The notes: generated by a model from the sequence alone, not told the origin. DNA of 64,000 nucleotides from Roseovarius sp. A-2 (GCF_002072155.1 NZ_BDIY01000010.1:1-64000); one strand, 5' to 3'. Counted from the first letter of the stretch, positions 35,301-44,698 are shown. A program made the numbers and translations.

Positions 35301-35316
35301 GGGAGAGTGGCTTCCC
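35301..35316 (+). promoter_or_regulatory. conserved leader hairpin, copy C
   Basis: GGGAGAGTGGCTTCCC, 36 nt before the ATG of the next gene. Third copy of the element at 8106 and 33422. A GGCG-like flank and a GCGCC tail are shared as well. Confidence 0.55.
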
Positions 35317-35336
35317 GCGCCGTTGGAGATATTGCC

Positions 35337-35855
35337 ATGTTTGACCTTCCCCTGCCGATCCAACCGAGCCCGCGCCCGATGGGTCCTGGCACAAATGGTG
35401 GGACTGTCGCTTCTGATCCCAGCCTGCCTTTCGCGCTGACCCGGATGCACCGGACGCCAGCGGCCCTGATGTCGGGCACCGCTGCACCCGTGGTCGTTGA
35501 GCGTTTTGCGACCTTGGCCGATGCCATGCAGGGGGCGTTTGAACTTGCCGAGGACAACGGCTCCGATGCAGCGCCGCAGCTTCTGGCCATCCTTGATTGC
35601 GACCAGCGCCTGGTTCTTGCCGGGGCCGCCAGTCATGGCGCTGTGGCTTGGTGCCACCCTGTCGCCAATGCTCTTGAGGCGCGGGCCGTCGTGACCGAGG
35701 CGGTTCAACTTCGCGCCCAGGCTGGCCGTGCCATTGATTGGCACGAGCCTGAATTGGCGCAGCGACTGCGTCACCGTGCCGATCTGCTGGATGCGCGTCT
35801 GGTCGATCCGCTCTGGCGCGCCTTTGCTGCCCGCGCGCTGCAGATCGCGGCGTGA
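35337..35855 (+). CDS. conserved plasmid protein of unknown function
   Basis: A 172-residue protein without a family I know. A Pro-rich N-terminus (PLPIQPSPRPMGPG) precedes a helical domain (FATLADAMQGAFELAED; LLAILDCDQRLVLAG; ANALEARAVVTEAVQLRAQA). No signal peptide or membrane span. It sits between radC and the DUF6878 gene, in the plus-strand block. Shares the leader element with parB-like and DUF932 genes, which suggests joint control. Confidence 0.6.
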   Translation: MFDLPLPIQPSPRPMGPGTNGGTVASDPSLPFALTRMHRTPAALMSGTAAPVVVERFATLADAMQGAFELAEDNGSDAAPQLLAILDCDQRLVLAGAASHGAVAWCHPVANALEARAVVTEAVQLRAQAGRAIDWHEPELAQRLRHRADLLDARLVDPLWRAFAARALQIAA

Positions 35856-35957
35856 CGCCCGAGAGACAGAGGAGGGATGGGAAGGGTTTGAGCCTTCGGG
35901 GGCAGAGGAGTGCGCCACCCGGGGGGTCTGACCTGTCCTCACCGAACGGAGATATCC

Positions 35958-36449
35958 ATGACCCAGACTGAACCCACTCTGGCAGCACCACTGCGGCCTT
36001 CCACCGTCGATTTCGGGGCGATCCTTGCCGCACATGCCGAACGTACCGCCCGGACCCTCGCCCTGCGCCCGGGCAACAAAGACCGTCTCTTCGATGGTCT
36101 TTTGGCCGTCGGCATCACCCATGTCACTGTGACATTCGACGGCGCGGGGGACAGCGGCCAGATCGAGAGCATCGGCGCATGGTCTGGCGAAACCGCCGTC
36201 GAGTTCCCTGCGATCGAGATCGCCTATGCGGCACTGACCTGGGACGACCCCGAGGTCGAGATGCGGAAGCTCTCGCTTGAGGATGTCGTCGAGCAACTCA
36301 CCTACGACTTCCTCTCCGACACCCATGGCGGTTGGGAAAACAACGACGGCGCTTGGGGTGAGTTCTGCTTCGACGCGTCCGCACGCTGTATACACCTCGA
36401 GTTCAACGAGCGCTTCACCTCGTCCGAACTCTACACGCATGATTTCTGA
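35958..36449 (+). CDS. DUF6878-like small protein
   Basis: A 163-residue protein resembling DUF6878, with VTVTFDGAGDSGQIESI and a C-terminal LTYDFLSDTHGGWENNDGAW segment and acidic patches. Function is not known. It is followed 10 bp later by the DUF6915-like gene. Confidence 0.65.
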   Translation: MTQTEPTLAAPLRPSTVDFGAILAAHAERTARTLALRPGNKDRLFDGLLAVGITHVTVTFDGAGDSGQIESIGAWSGETAVEFPAIEIAYAALTWDDPEVEMRKLSLEDVVEQLTYDFLSDTHGGWENNDGAWGEFCFDASARCIHLEFNERFTSSELYTHDF

Positions 36450-36459
36450 GGGGGCGACG

Positions 36460-36837
36460 ATGGCACATCCCTACCACCACGCCCTGTCTTCAGTGAAGAA
36501 ATGGGGCGGCACGGTCGATGACTTCATCGCGGTGCATACATGGTTCGACCAAAGCAAGGAGATCAGCGCCGATTTTCGGCACCGGGCCCTGCGGCACCAT
36601 GCTGAGGGCATATTCATGGCCGAGACGATCTTCGGTTCGACCCTCACCCTCTCGACCGGGCGCATCATTCCGACCCGCTGGGTCGGCGAGCAGCATGTCA
36701 AGGAAGACCTCGGCTTCATCCCAAGCTTCGCCGACTGGGTGAAGGCCATCCGGCCCGAACCCTGGATGGGCCGGTCCGAGCGGATCGAGGCGCAGGTCGA
36801 TCCGCATCTCGCCTCGCCCGTGGTCGAGGTCAGCTGA
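36460..36837 (+). CDS. DUF6915-like small protein
   Basis: A 125-residue protein beginning MAHPYHHALSSVKKWGG and carrying FDQSKEISADFRHRALRHHA, then EGIFMAETIFG, features I associate with DUF6915. Histidine clusters could bind metal but no activity is known. The ATG at 36460 has GAGGGGG upstream. It overlaps nothing and is followed by the 65-residue gene at once. Confidence 0.65.
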   Translation: MAHPYHHALSSVKKWGGTVDDFIAVHTWFDQSKEISADFRHRALRHHAEGIFMAETIFGSTLTLSTGRIIPTRWVGEQHVKEDLGFIPSFADWVKAIRPEPWMGRSERIEAQVDPHLASPVVEVS

Positions 36838-36838
36838 C

Positions 36839-37036
36839 ATGACTGATCCCGCATACTTGCGCCTCGGTCTGCCGCCGACGGCATCGCCTCAGACAGTTCT
36901 GCGCGCGGCGGTCCGGGCGCTTCACCCCGACACGCGCGCCGTGCGCAGCTTCCGGACGGCGCGCAAGCGCTTCTACCTGCAGATGCTTTGTGCGCATGCC
37001 GCGCGACAGGCGGCGGGCGACGATCCTGCCAGCTGA
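36839..37036 (+). CDS. 65-residue J-domain-like peptide
   Basis: A very small protein: LRLGLPPTASPQTVLRAAVRALHPDTRAVRS..., whose LGL... helix, LHPD loop and following basic helix resemble a minimal J domain (the HPD triad activates Hsp70). The full fold is about 70 residues, so this would be only the core. It starts two bases after the DUF6915-like gene ends. Whether it acts as a DnaK co-chaperone is inference. Confidence 0.55.
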   Translation: MTDPAYLRLGLPPTASPQTVLRAAVRALHPDTRAVRSFRTARKRFYLQMLCAHAARQAAGDDPAS

Positions 37037-37103
37037 TCGCTCCCGACCATCCCCTCATCGCGCCCGGCCATTTGGCCGGGTCTTCCCCATTCAGGAGGTC
37101 CCC

Positions 37104-37523
37104 ATGGCGGATTACTTCACCCATTTCTCGTGCCTGCTCGACGTTGGCACCCCCGACAAAGCTGCCCGCGCGCTCGCCCTGTTCCAGAGCTTGCGCGAAG
37201 CCGATCAGGATGCCGAGGACCCGGAGGTCGCAGGCTTCGACCTCGTGCGCCAGGACGCGCCCGAAGGCAGCACCCTCTGGATCCATGACGACGAGCAAGG
37301 TGATGTCGAGGCGGTTATCCGCTTCGTGCTGCGCCTGGCAGAAGACCTCGACCTCACCGGCCTCTGGGGGTTCCAGTACGCGCTGACCTGTTCCCGACCG
37401 CGCCTCGACGCTTTCGGCGGCGGTGCGCATATCATCGATCTCGGTGCCCGCAAATCCATCGGCTGGACCAGCACGCAAGAATGGCTGGCCGCCGCGCTGA
37501 ACGGGGTGGATTTCGATGCCTGA
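37104..37523 (+). CDS. conserved hypothetical protein
   Basis: A 139-residue acidic protein: MADYFTHFSCLLDVGTPDKA, repeated Asp/Glu segments and LWGFQYALTCSRPRLDAFGG. AGGAGGT lies before the ATG. Overlaps the next gene by 8 bases, so the two are co-translated. Function unknown. Confidence 0.65.
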   Translation: MADYFTHFSCLLDVGTPDKAARALALFQSLREADQDAEDPEVAGFDLVRQDAPEGSTLWIHDDEQGDVEAVIRFVLRLAEDLDLTGLWGFQYALTCSRPRLDAFGGGAHIIDLGARKSIGWTSTQEWLAAALNGVDFDA

Positions 37524-38160
37524 GGTCATCTGCACAACAGTCTACCAGTTCCCTGAACTCTCCGACGTCGCCAAGGAAAAGGCGCGCAGCTGGTATCGCG
37601 AGATCGGGCCCCACGACGATTGGTGGGACGCGGTCTACGAGGATTTCGAGCGCATCTGCGATATTCTCGGCGTCCGGCTCAAAACCACGCCTATGCGGCT
37701 GATGGGCGGCGAGACGCGGGCCAAGCCCTGCATCTGGTTCTCCGGATTCTGGAGCCAAGGGGATGGGGCTTGCTTCGAGGGTTATCTCAGCCACACCAAG
37801 GGCGCTGCCGCGCGCATCCGGGACTATGCGCCGCAGGACGCGACGCTGCACAGCATTGCCGACCGGCTGCAGGCCATCCAGCGGCGTAACTTCTACCAGC
37901 TCGCTGCCGAGGTCAGCCACCGCGGTCGCTACTACCACGAATACACGATGTCGGTGGACGTCACCCGCGACAGCCCGACCTGGCAGCCGCCCACCGAGGA
38001 CGCAGAAGAGACCGTGACCGAGGCGCTGCGCGACCTTGCCCGCTGGCTCTACCGTCAGCTTCAGAGTGAATACGACCACCTTACCTCGGACGAGTCCGTT
38101 GAGGACGGCATCATCGCCAATGAATACACCTTCACCGCAGGGGGGCGGCGGTTCGGGTGA
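37516..38160 (+). CDS. conserved hypothetical protein (QFxELSDxAKExA family)
   Basis: A 214-residue protein beginning with the pattern VYQFPELSDVAKEKARSWYR, then EDFERICDILGVRLKTTP and KPCIWFSGFWSQGDGACFEG. Proteins with this pattern are found on phages and plasmids and are sometimes labelled antitoxin-like, without proof I know of. It is likely cytosolic. Start codon lies inside the previous gene. Confidence 0.65.
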   Translation: MPEVICTTVYQFPELSDVAKEKARSWYREIGPHDDWWDAVYEDFERICDILGVRLKTTPMRLMGGETRAKPCIWFSGFWSQGDGACFEGYLSHTKGAAARIRDYAPQDATLHSIADRLQAIQRRNFYQLAAEVSHRGRYYHEYTMSVDVTRDSPTWQPPTEDAEETVTEALRDLARWLYRQLQSEYDHLTSDESVEDGIIANEYTFTAGGRRFG

Positions 38161-38183
38161 GAGCACGGGCAGTTCATTTGATC

Positions 38184-38211
38184 TTTACAATGAGGCCATA
38201 TGATCTATAGT
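38184..38211 (+). promoter_or_regulatory. promoter of the Xre/RES toxin-antitoxin operon
   Basis: -35 TTTACA (38184-38189), 16-bp spacer, -10 TATAGT (38206-38211), both five of six consensus. Direct repeats TGAGGCCA and TCAGGCCA flank the -10 region and could be bound by the antitoxin. Confidence 0.6.
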
Positions 38212-38230
38212 CAGGCCAATGGAGGACGCC

Positions 38231-38620
38231 ATGTACGTCGCAGAGAAAATCCGAGAACCCGCACAGATCAACGCCGTCGCGTTGAAGGCCTATGCGCGCG
38301 TGGCCGATGCCTGGGGCCTCAACCTGAACGAAGCGGCTAGCCTTGCCGACATGACGGTGAGCACCTGGAAGCGCGCCAAGAAGCCGGATTTCGCGGGGGA
38401 ACTGACCAAGGATCAGCTTCTGCGGTTGAGCGCCGTCATCGGCATCTACAAATCGCTCGAACTCTATTTCTCCGAGCCGCTCGCGCGAAGCTGGTTCACC
38501 CGGCCGAACACCGGTCCGCTGTTCGGGGGCAACCGTCCAATCGACACCGCCATCGACGGGGGTTTGCCGCAGATCCTGGCGGTGCGGACCTATCTCGATG
38601 CGTTGCGTGGTGGGGCATGA
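38231..38620 (+). CDS. Xre/MbcA/ParS-type antitoxin
   Basis: A 129-residue antitoxin of the Xre-RES class: an N-terminal helix-turn-helix-like region (LNEAASLADMTVSTWKRAKK) and the C-terminal toxin-binding domain (LYFSEPLARSWFTRPNTGPLFGG, then LPQILAVRTYLDALRGG). It neutralises the RES toxin encoded next and probably represses its own promoter. GGAGG lies 8 bases before ATG 38231, so I prefer it to an upstream ATG at 38219. Overlaps the toxin gene by four bases. Confidence 0.85.
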   Translation: MYVAEKIREPAQINAVALKAYARVADAWGLNLNEAASLADMTVSTWKRAKKPDFAGELTKDQLLRLSAVIGIYKSLELYFSEPLARSWFTRPNTGPLFGGNRPIDTAIDGGLPQILAVRTYLDALRGGA

Positions 38621-39318
38621 AGCAGACCGAGATTTCCGATCGCGGTCTCGTCCGTCTTCTGCCCGCTACCTACCACAAGCCGCCATCTTTGCGGGGTCTC
38701 GTCGATACCGATGACGAGATGGAGATTCTGGCGGAGATCGAGGGCATGACCAGCGGCCGTCTTTTGGCCGAGCGCGGGCGTAACCCGTATCTGGACCCGC
38801 GCGAGCTTGCCTGGCAGCGGCGCAGCCGCGATCTGCGCATTTACGGCGACAGTCATGTCAACGCCGCCTTCACCTATACCCGCGCCGGCGGGAACCGCTT
38901 CAACACCGAAGATCGTGGCGCCTGGTACTGCGCGTGGGAGGTGATGGTTTCTGTCAGCGAAGTGGCCTGGCACCGCACCCGTGAACTCGGCTTTACCGGC
39001 AGCTTCCATGACAGCGCTCGCTATGTGGAATTGTTGGCGGATTTCATCGGGATCTTCGATGATCTGACCTATGAGCCGGAACACCCAGCGCTGCATCCCG
39101 ATCCGGCTGTCGGATATCCCGAGGGCCAAAGCCTGGCCCAACATCTTCGCCGGGCTGGATCGCGGGGCCTGATCTACCCCTCAGTTCGGGCTCCCGCGCC
39201 GGGCGGGAATTGCCTCGTCTGCTTCGAGCCCCACGCCATCCAGAACGTCCGGCCGGGCGCGTCTTGGGATCTTGTTTGGGATGGGACACCGCACTACTCG
39301 CTTACTGCCGTCGGCTGA
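38617..39318 (+). CDS. RES-domain toxin (NAD+-degrading)
   Basis: A 233-residue RES-domain protein. RES toxins deplete NAD+ and stop growth. Conserved segments include the Arg in FTYTRAGGNRFNTEDRGAWY, the Glu in CAWEVMVSVSEVAWHRTREL and the Ser region RRAGSRGLIYPSVR. It forms a toxin-antitoxin pair with the preceding gene, which would stabilise the plasmid and may also serve in phage defence. Confidence 0.87.
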   Translation: MKQTEISDRGLVRLLPATYHKPPSLRGLVDTDDEMEILAEIEGMTSGRLLAERGRNPYLDPRELAWQRRSRDLRIYGDSHVNAAFTYTRAGGNRFNTEDRGAWYCAWEVMVSVSEVAWHRTRELGFTGSFHDSARYVELLADFIGIFDDLTYEPEHPALHPDPAVGYPEGQSLAQHLRRAGSRGLIYPSVRAPAPGGNCLVCFEPHAIQNVRPGASWDLVWDGTPHYSLTAVG

Positions 39319-39843
39319 CGAGTAATGGCGCATGCGCTTTTTTTGGGGGGGGCGAAGACATGAAACCGGCAAACGGCAACAGGCCGGACGTCACGCATTT
39401 GAAGCCGTGTGACCATCAGTTGTTCTTTGAGGCTTTGGACTGAGTCCGCCGGTCTTCTGGGCTTCCTATAGACGCGCTGAGGAAGGCGACGTCTCTGCCC
39501 CCAAGAGACCACTATAGTTTTCTTCGATGAGGTTGCTTTTCCAGCGTTATGGACGCTCCAATATCACCATTTCCAAAGAATTGATGGACTAGCCCCACGT
39601 GAAGGGAGATCTGAAGACGCTGGGTCGAAAGACGGCAACGACTCGCAGCGGTTGCCGAAGGTCTCAGCGGTGTACGTCCCGGTCTGCCGCCGCGACCAGA
39701 CCTTGGTCCTTCGGACAGGAGCTTGACCGAGGCTGATGTCCCAAAGGGCAAATCTGCCAATCTATAGGTTGGCAACTACGCTCGGTTTGCCAAGCCACGG
39801 TATGGCAGAAGCTCCGGAAGGCCGGAGCTAGCCGGTGCCGTGC
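39319..39843. other. non-coding or degenerate region
   Basis: No convincing gene in 525 bp. Codon use of the open frames is irregular and none has a ribosome site that fits. A hairpin at 39811-39828 (GCTCCGG/CCGGAGC, AAGG loop) could terminate the minus-strand gene that ends at 39844. Confidence 0.45.
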
Positions 39844-40140
39844 TCACTTGTTCCCGTCGATCCACTTCGACATCAGCCCCTTGTCGCGGAAACACTCATC
39901 CGGCACGGCGCGGCGTTTGATCCGGGCGAGACGCTCTGCGAAGGCGACCTGTTTGGACGAGGGCAGGCTGTCCAGCGCTGTCGCAGGTGTGAGCTTGGCT
40001 TGTGCGTCGATCCAGGCGCTCAGCGACCGCCGATCTTGCTGAACCTCCCACGGCAGAAGCGTCTGGTTGCGCAGGGCCAGAGCGCGCGCATAGGCGATCT
40101 GCTTTGGCGTCGCGGGCAGGACGTAAGTGGTGCTTTCCAT
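39844..40140 (-). CDS. 98-residue protein with internal duplication
   Basis: The protein is two copies of a ~40-residue unit: PATPKQIAYARALALRNQ... ending LSAWIDAQ, then LPSSKQVAFAERLARIKR... ending MSKWIDGNK. Each copy has a KQ(I/V)A(Y/F)A helix and a [S]xWID ending. It is basic and may bind nucleic acid. Function unknown. It is transcribed opposite to the large helicase gene. Confidence 0.6.
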   Translation of the reverse strand: MESTTYVLPATPKQIAYARALALRNQTLLPWEVQQDRRSLSAWIDAQAKLTPATALDSLPSSKQVAFAERLARIKRRAVPDECFRDKGLMSKWIDGNK

Positions 40141-40315
40141 CGGGGATCTCCCTTCTTAGCTTGGTTTCAAAATAGAACATAACAGGAACAAAATCAAGCC
40201 ACCTGCGGAAATCATGGGGTTTGAGAGGAAGAGGATGGCCGGGGAAGGTCAGGCCTGAGGGTGCCCGAAAGAGGGTGTCTGGGCCTGATCCTGTTCCTCA
40301 TTCCGGAGTTTCCCG

Positions 40316-43300
40316 ATGACCCATCTCGCCCATTTTGCGACCGAGCGCGCGCTTGCGCCTGTTGCCCCCATCCCGTCCCTCGATACGGCTGCTGCGATCT
40401 TGAGCGTGGCCGAAGCGCTGCAGCCCGATCTGGCGCAGGGTGCGCCGATCGACGCGCTTCGCCTGCGCGTTGAGATGGAGCGCGTCTTTGGCGGCTCTGA
40501 CGCGACCGGCGCCTGGGACTGGAAGCTGGCCTATGAAGCGGGCGAGGCAGCGCTGGTCCTGTTCCTGCGGAAGTTCGGCCGTGCGCTCCTGGCCCGGGCG
40601 GGCTCGCCCGCGGCTCTGCTGCCGATTCTTGCCAAGGTGTCCGGCCTTTTGCCGACCCATACGCGGCGGTCTGAAGAGATGGAGCGGTTCCAGCAATTCT
40701 CGACACCGCTGCCCATGGGGCTGGCGGCACTGGCTGCAGCACAGATCACCGTGTGCGATCTGGTGCTGGAGCCATCGGCTGGGACGGGCCTTCTGGCGGT
40801 CCTCGCAGAAATCGCGGGCGGCAGCCTCGCGCTGAACGAGTTGGCCGACACCCGCGCCGATCTTCTGCGCCGCCTGTTTCCGGGGCTTCCGGTCACGGGC
40901 TTCGACGCAGCCCAGATCGACGATCATCTCGACGCGGACCTGCGCCCGAGCGTCATCCTGATGAACCCGCCCTTCTCGGCGGTGGCCAATGTCGACGCTC
41001 GCACCACCGAGGCGACAGCCCGGCATCTGCGCTCGGCGCTTGCGCGTCTGGTCCCCGGCGGACGGTTGGTCGCCATCACCGGTGCCAGTTTCGCGCCCGA
41101 TGCGCCCGCCTGTGCTGAGACCTTCGGTCGCCTGACCCAGACCGCGCATCTGGTCTTTACGGGTGCTGTGTCGGGTGCGGCCTTCGCCAAGCACGGCACC
41201 AGCTTCGAGACGCGGATTTCGGTCTTCGACAAATGCCTCGGTGGCGAGGCGGGCGGCATCACAGCCGATCTGGCGCGCCCGATTTCGCCTGATGTCGCCA
41301 GCCTGCTGTCGCTGATCACTACCCATGTCCCCCCGCGCCTCGCGCTGGCGCAGGTCGCACCAGCCCGGCAGGGCCCCTCTTCCCACTTTCCGGGAAATCT
41401 TGCCCGCACCACGCGGGCAGCCATCAGCACATCGCGCGCCACGCCAGCAACACCCGCCACCAACACCGCTCCGCAGATCGAGGCCGCAGACCTCGCCTAT
41501 ACCCTGCGCGATGCAACCGAGGACGGGGCCAGCGCGCGCCTGTCAGATGCCATTTATGAGACCTTCCGCCTGCAGGCGATCGACATTCCCGGAGCGGAAC
41601 CGCACCCGACCAAGCTGGTGCAATCGGCGGCCATGGCTTCGGTCGCTCCTCCGAAACCCAGCTACCGGCCCAAGCTTCCAGCCGTCATCCTGCGCGATGG
41701 CCTTCTGTCCGACGCGCAGCTTGAGACCGTGATCTACGCGGGCGAGGCGCATGGCGCGTATCTCGCGGGGTCTTGGACTGTCGATGAAACCGGCGACATG
41801 GTCTCGGCCGCGCCGGACGATGCCCCTGACGCCGTCCGTTTCCGCCGGGGCTTCTTCCTTGGCGACGGCACCGGGGCGGGCAAGGGCCGCCAGTCGGCCG
41901 GGATTGTGCTCGACAACTGGGCTCAGGGGCGGCGCAAGGCGCTCTGGATTTCGAAGAGCGACAAGCTTCTCGAGGACGCTCAGCGCGACTGGTCTGCCCT
42001 CGGCCAGGAGCGGCTTCTGGTGACGCCCCTGTCGCGGTTCGCGCAGGGTCGCGACATCCCGCTTTCCGAAGGCATCCTCTTCACCACCTATGCCACGCTC
42101 CGCTCGGAAGAGCGCGGCGCCAAGAAATCCCGCGTCGATCAGATCGTCGACTGGCTGGGGGTGGATTTCGACGGGGTGATCCTCTTTGACGAAAGCCATG
42201 CCATGGCCAATGCCGCCGGATCGAAAGGCGAGCGCGGCGAAGTCACGGCCTCGCAGCAGGGCAGGGCGGGCCTGCGTCTCCAGCATAAGCTGCCGAATGC
42301 CCGTGTGGTCTATGTCTCGGCCACCGGGGCGACCTCGGTGCACAACCTCGCCTATGCGCAGCGCCTCGGTCTTTGGGGCGGGGAGGACTTTCCGTTCGCG
42401 ACGCGCGCGGAATTCGTCGAGGCCATTGAGGCGGGCGGCGTGGCGGCCATGGAAGTGCTGGCGCGCGATCTGCGATCCCTTGGCCTCTACACCGCCCGGT
42501 CGCTTTCCTACGACGGCGTCGAATACGAGCTGCTCGAGCACGCGCTGACGCCGGAGCAACGTGGCATCTACGATGCATATGCGCTCGCCTTCGGAGTCAT
42601 ACATCGGAACCTGTCCGCGGCGCTGGAAGCGGCCAACATTACTGGCGAATCCGGCGGCACGCTGAACCGGCAGGCCAAATCCGCCGCGCGCTCGGCGTTC
42701 GAGTCTGCCAAGCAGCGCTTCTTCGGCCATCTGCTGACCTCGATGAAAACTCCCACGCTGATCGCCGCCATCGACGCCGATCTCGCCGCAGGCCACGCGG
42801 CCGTCATCCAGATTGTCTCGACGGGCGAGGCGCTGATGGAGCGCCGCCTGTCGGAGATCCCCACGGACGAGTGGAACGATGTGCGGGTGGACATCACGCC
42901 AAGAGAGGCTTGCCTGGACTACCTCGCCCATTCCTTCCCGGTGCAGCTCTATGAGCCATTCACCGATAGCGAAGGCAACCTCTCCTCGCGCCCGGTCACG
43001 CGCGATGGCCAGCCGGTCGAATGCCGCGCGGCCGCCCGGAGGCGCGACGCGCTGATCGAGCATCTGGCCAGCCTGCCGCCGGTGCCCGGGGCGCTCGACC
43101 AGATCGTCCAGCGTTTCGGCACCGACCTTGTGGCCGAGGTCACGGGCCGCTCGCGCCGCATCGTGAGAAAAGGCGATGGTCCTGCCGCGCACCTCGTCGT
43201 CGAAAGCCGGGCGGGATCTGCCAACCTCGCGGAAACCGCCGCCTTCATGGATGATCAGAAGCGCATCCTGATCTTCTCGGATGCGGGCGGCACGGGGCGC

Positions 43301-44698
43301 AGCTATCACGCCGATCTCGGCGCCAAGAACCAGCGCCTGCGGGTCCACTATCTGCTGGAACCCGGCTGGAAGGCGGATGCGGCCATCCAGGGTCTTGGGC
43401 GTACCAACCGCACCAATCAGGCGCAGCCGCCGCTCTTCCGGCCGGTGGCCACGGATGTGAAGGCAGAGAAGCGGTTCCTCTCCACCATCGCGCGCCGACT
43501 TGACACGCTGGGGGCCATCACCCGGGGCCAGCGCCAGACCGGCGGGCAGGGGCTGTTCCGCCCCGAGGACAACCTCGAGTCGCCTTATGCCCGCGATGCC
43601 TTGCGCCAGCTTTACTGCCGCATCTATCGCGGCGATGTCGCGGGGTGCTCACTTGGCGCTTTCGAGGATGCCACAGGTCTCAGCCTGACCGATGACAGTG
43701 GGCTGAAGGATGATCTGCCCCCGATCACGACCTTCCTCAATCGCCTGCTGGCGCTGACGATCGACATGCAGGCCGTGCTGTTCTTGGTCTTCGAGGAACT
43801 CCTCGACCAGCGAATCGAGGGCGCTATCGCTGCCGGCGTCTACGACCTCGGGCTCGAGACCCTGCGCGCCGAAAGCTTCCGCGTCACGGATGCCCGGGTG
43901 ATCTATACCCATCCCGGCTCCGGCGCGGAAACCCAGCTGCTGAGCATCGCGCAAAAGCAGCGCAACACGCCGCTGTCACTGGCCGATGCGCTCGACTGGC
44001 TCGACGATCCCAAGGCACGCCTGCTGTTCAACAGCCGCTCGGGCCGGTCTGCCGTGCAGGTGACCGCGACCAGCCTGATGCTGGATGATGGCACCATCGA
44101 GCCCCGCCTGCGGTTGATCCGCCCGCTGGAGGCCAGCACGGTGCCGGCCAGGATGATGGAGGACACCCACTGGCTGGAAGCCGATCGCGCGGCATTCACC
44201 GCCGCGTGGACCGCGGAACTGGCCGAGGTGCCGGAATTCTCGGAAACCACGCTGCACATCGTGGCGGGGCTGCTGCTGCCTATCTGGAAGCAGCTCCCCG
44301 AGGATGAAACCCGCGTCTACCGGCTGCAGACCGATGACGGTCAGCGCATCATCGGTCGCCGCGTTTCGCCGTCGTGGGTCGCGACCACACTTACCGCCGA
44401 TGCGCCGAAGCTCACGGCGGCGCAAGTCCATGCTCTTGTTCTGGAGGGCAAGACGGTCGTGCGCTTGGCCGAAGGGATGGAGCTGCACCGCTCGCGCGTC
44501 ATGGGCGTCAACCGGATCGAGCTGTCGGGCTTTTTGGGTGCCGCCAAGGACCGGCTGAAGGCAGATGGGTTCTTCTCGGAGATCATCGCCTGGAAGCTGC
44601 GGCTCTTCTGTCCAGCAGACTCCAGCGGCATCGCAGTGCTTGATCGTCTGCTTGCACGTTGTCCCGTGACAGGACTACATGCGCGTGGAGGGTGCTGA
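40316..44698 (+). CDS. methyltransferase/strawberry-notch helicase fusion
   Basis: A 1460-residue fusion. Residues to about 300 form a class I methyltransferase: LEPSAGTGLLAVLAE (about 151), then the NPPF catalytic motif (about 216). Residues about 430-1150 form a superfamily 2 helicase of the strawberry-notch type: Walker A GDGTGAGKGRQSAG (about 515), FDESHAMAN (about 623), SATGATSVHNLAY and motif VI-like QGLGRTNRTNQ (about 1024). The C-terminal 300 residues are specific to the family. Phage P1 DarB, an anti-restriction protein, combines similar domains, so protection of incoming DNA is a reasonable inference. Confidence 0.85.
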   Translation: MTHLAHFATERALAPVAPIPSLDTAAAILSVAEALQPDLAQGAPIDALRLRVEMERVFGGSDATGAWDWKLAYEAGEAALVLFLRKFGRALLARAGSPAALLPILAKVSGLLPTHTRRSEEMERFQQFSTPLPMGLAALAAAQITVCDLVLEPSAGTGLLAVLAEIAGGSLALNELADTRADLLRRLFPGLPVTGFDAAQIDDHLDADLRPSVILMNPPFSAVANVDARTTEATARHLRSALARLVPGGRLVAITGASFAPDAPACAETFGRLTQTAHLVFTGAVSGAAFAKHGTSFETRISVFDKCLGGEAGGITADLARPISPDVASLLSLITTHVPPRLALAQVAPARQGPSSHFPGNLARTTRAAISTSRATPATPATNTAPQIEAADLAYTLRDATEDGASARLSDAIYETFRLQAIDIPGAEPHPTKLVQSAAMASVAPPKPSYRPKLPAVILRDGLLSDAQLETVIYAGEAHGAYLAGSWTVDETGDMVSAAPDDAPDAVRFRRGFFLGDGTGAGKGRQSAGIVLDNWAQGRRKALWISKSDKLLEDAQRDWSALGQERLLVTPLSRFAQGRDIPLSEGILFTTYATLRSEERGAKKSRVDQIVDWLGVDFDGVILFDESHAMANAAGSKGERGEVTASQQGRAGLRLQHKLPNARVVYVSATGATSVHNLAYAQRLGLWGGEDFPFATRAEFVEAIEAGGVAAMEVLARDLRSLGLYTARSLSYDGVEYELLEHALTPEQRGIYDAYALAFGVIHRNLSAALEAANITGESGGTLNRQAKSAARSAFESAKQRFFGHLLTSMKTPTLIAAIDADLAAGHAAVIQIVSTGEALMERRLSEIPTDEWNDVRVDITPREACLDYLAHSFPVQLYEPFTDSEGNLSSRPVTRDGQPVECRAAARRRDALIEHLASLPPVPGALDQIVQRFGTDLVAEVTGRSRRIVRKGDGPAAHLVVESRAGSANLAETAAFMDDQKRILIFSDAGGTGRSYHADLGAKNQRLRVHYLLEPGWKADAAIQGLGRTNRTNQAQPPLFRPVATDVKAEKRFLSTIARRLDTLGAITRGQRQTGGQGLFRPEDNLESPYARDALRQLYCRIYRGDVAGCSLGAFEDATGLSLTDDSGLKDDLPPITTFLNRLLALTIDMQAVLFLVFEELLDQRIEGAIAAGVYDLGLETLRAESFRVTDARVIYTHPGSGAETQLLSIAQKQRNTPLSLADALDWLDDPKARLLFNSRSGRSAVQVTATSLMLDDGTIEPRLRLIRPLEASTVPARMMEDTHWLEADRAAFTAAWTAELAEVPEFSETTLHIVAGLLLPIWKQLPEDETRVYRLQTDDGQRIIGRRVSPSWVATTLTADAPKLTAAQVHALVLEGKTVVRLAEGMELHRSRVMGVNRIELSGFLGAAKDRLKADGFFSEIIAWKLRLFCPADSSGIAVLDRLLARCPVTGLHARGGC

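Noticed and set aside
39512..39775. Minus-strand 87-codon ORF
   Set aside because: Ser/Arg-rich product without structure, no ribosome site and irregular codon use.
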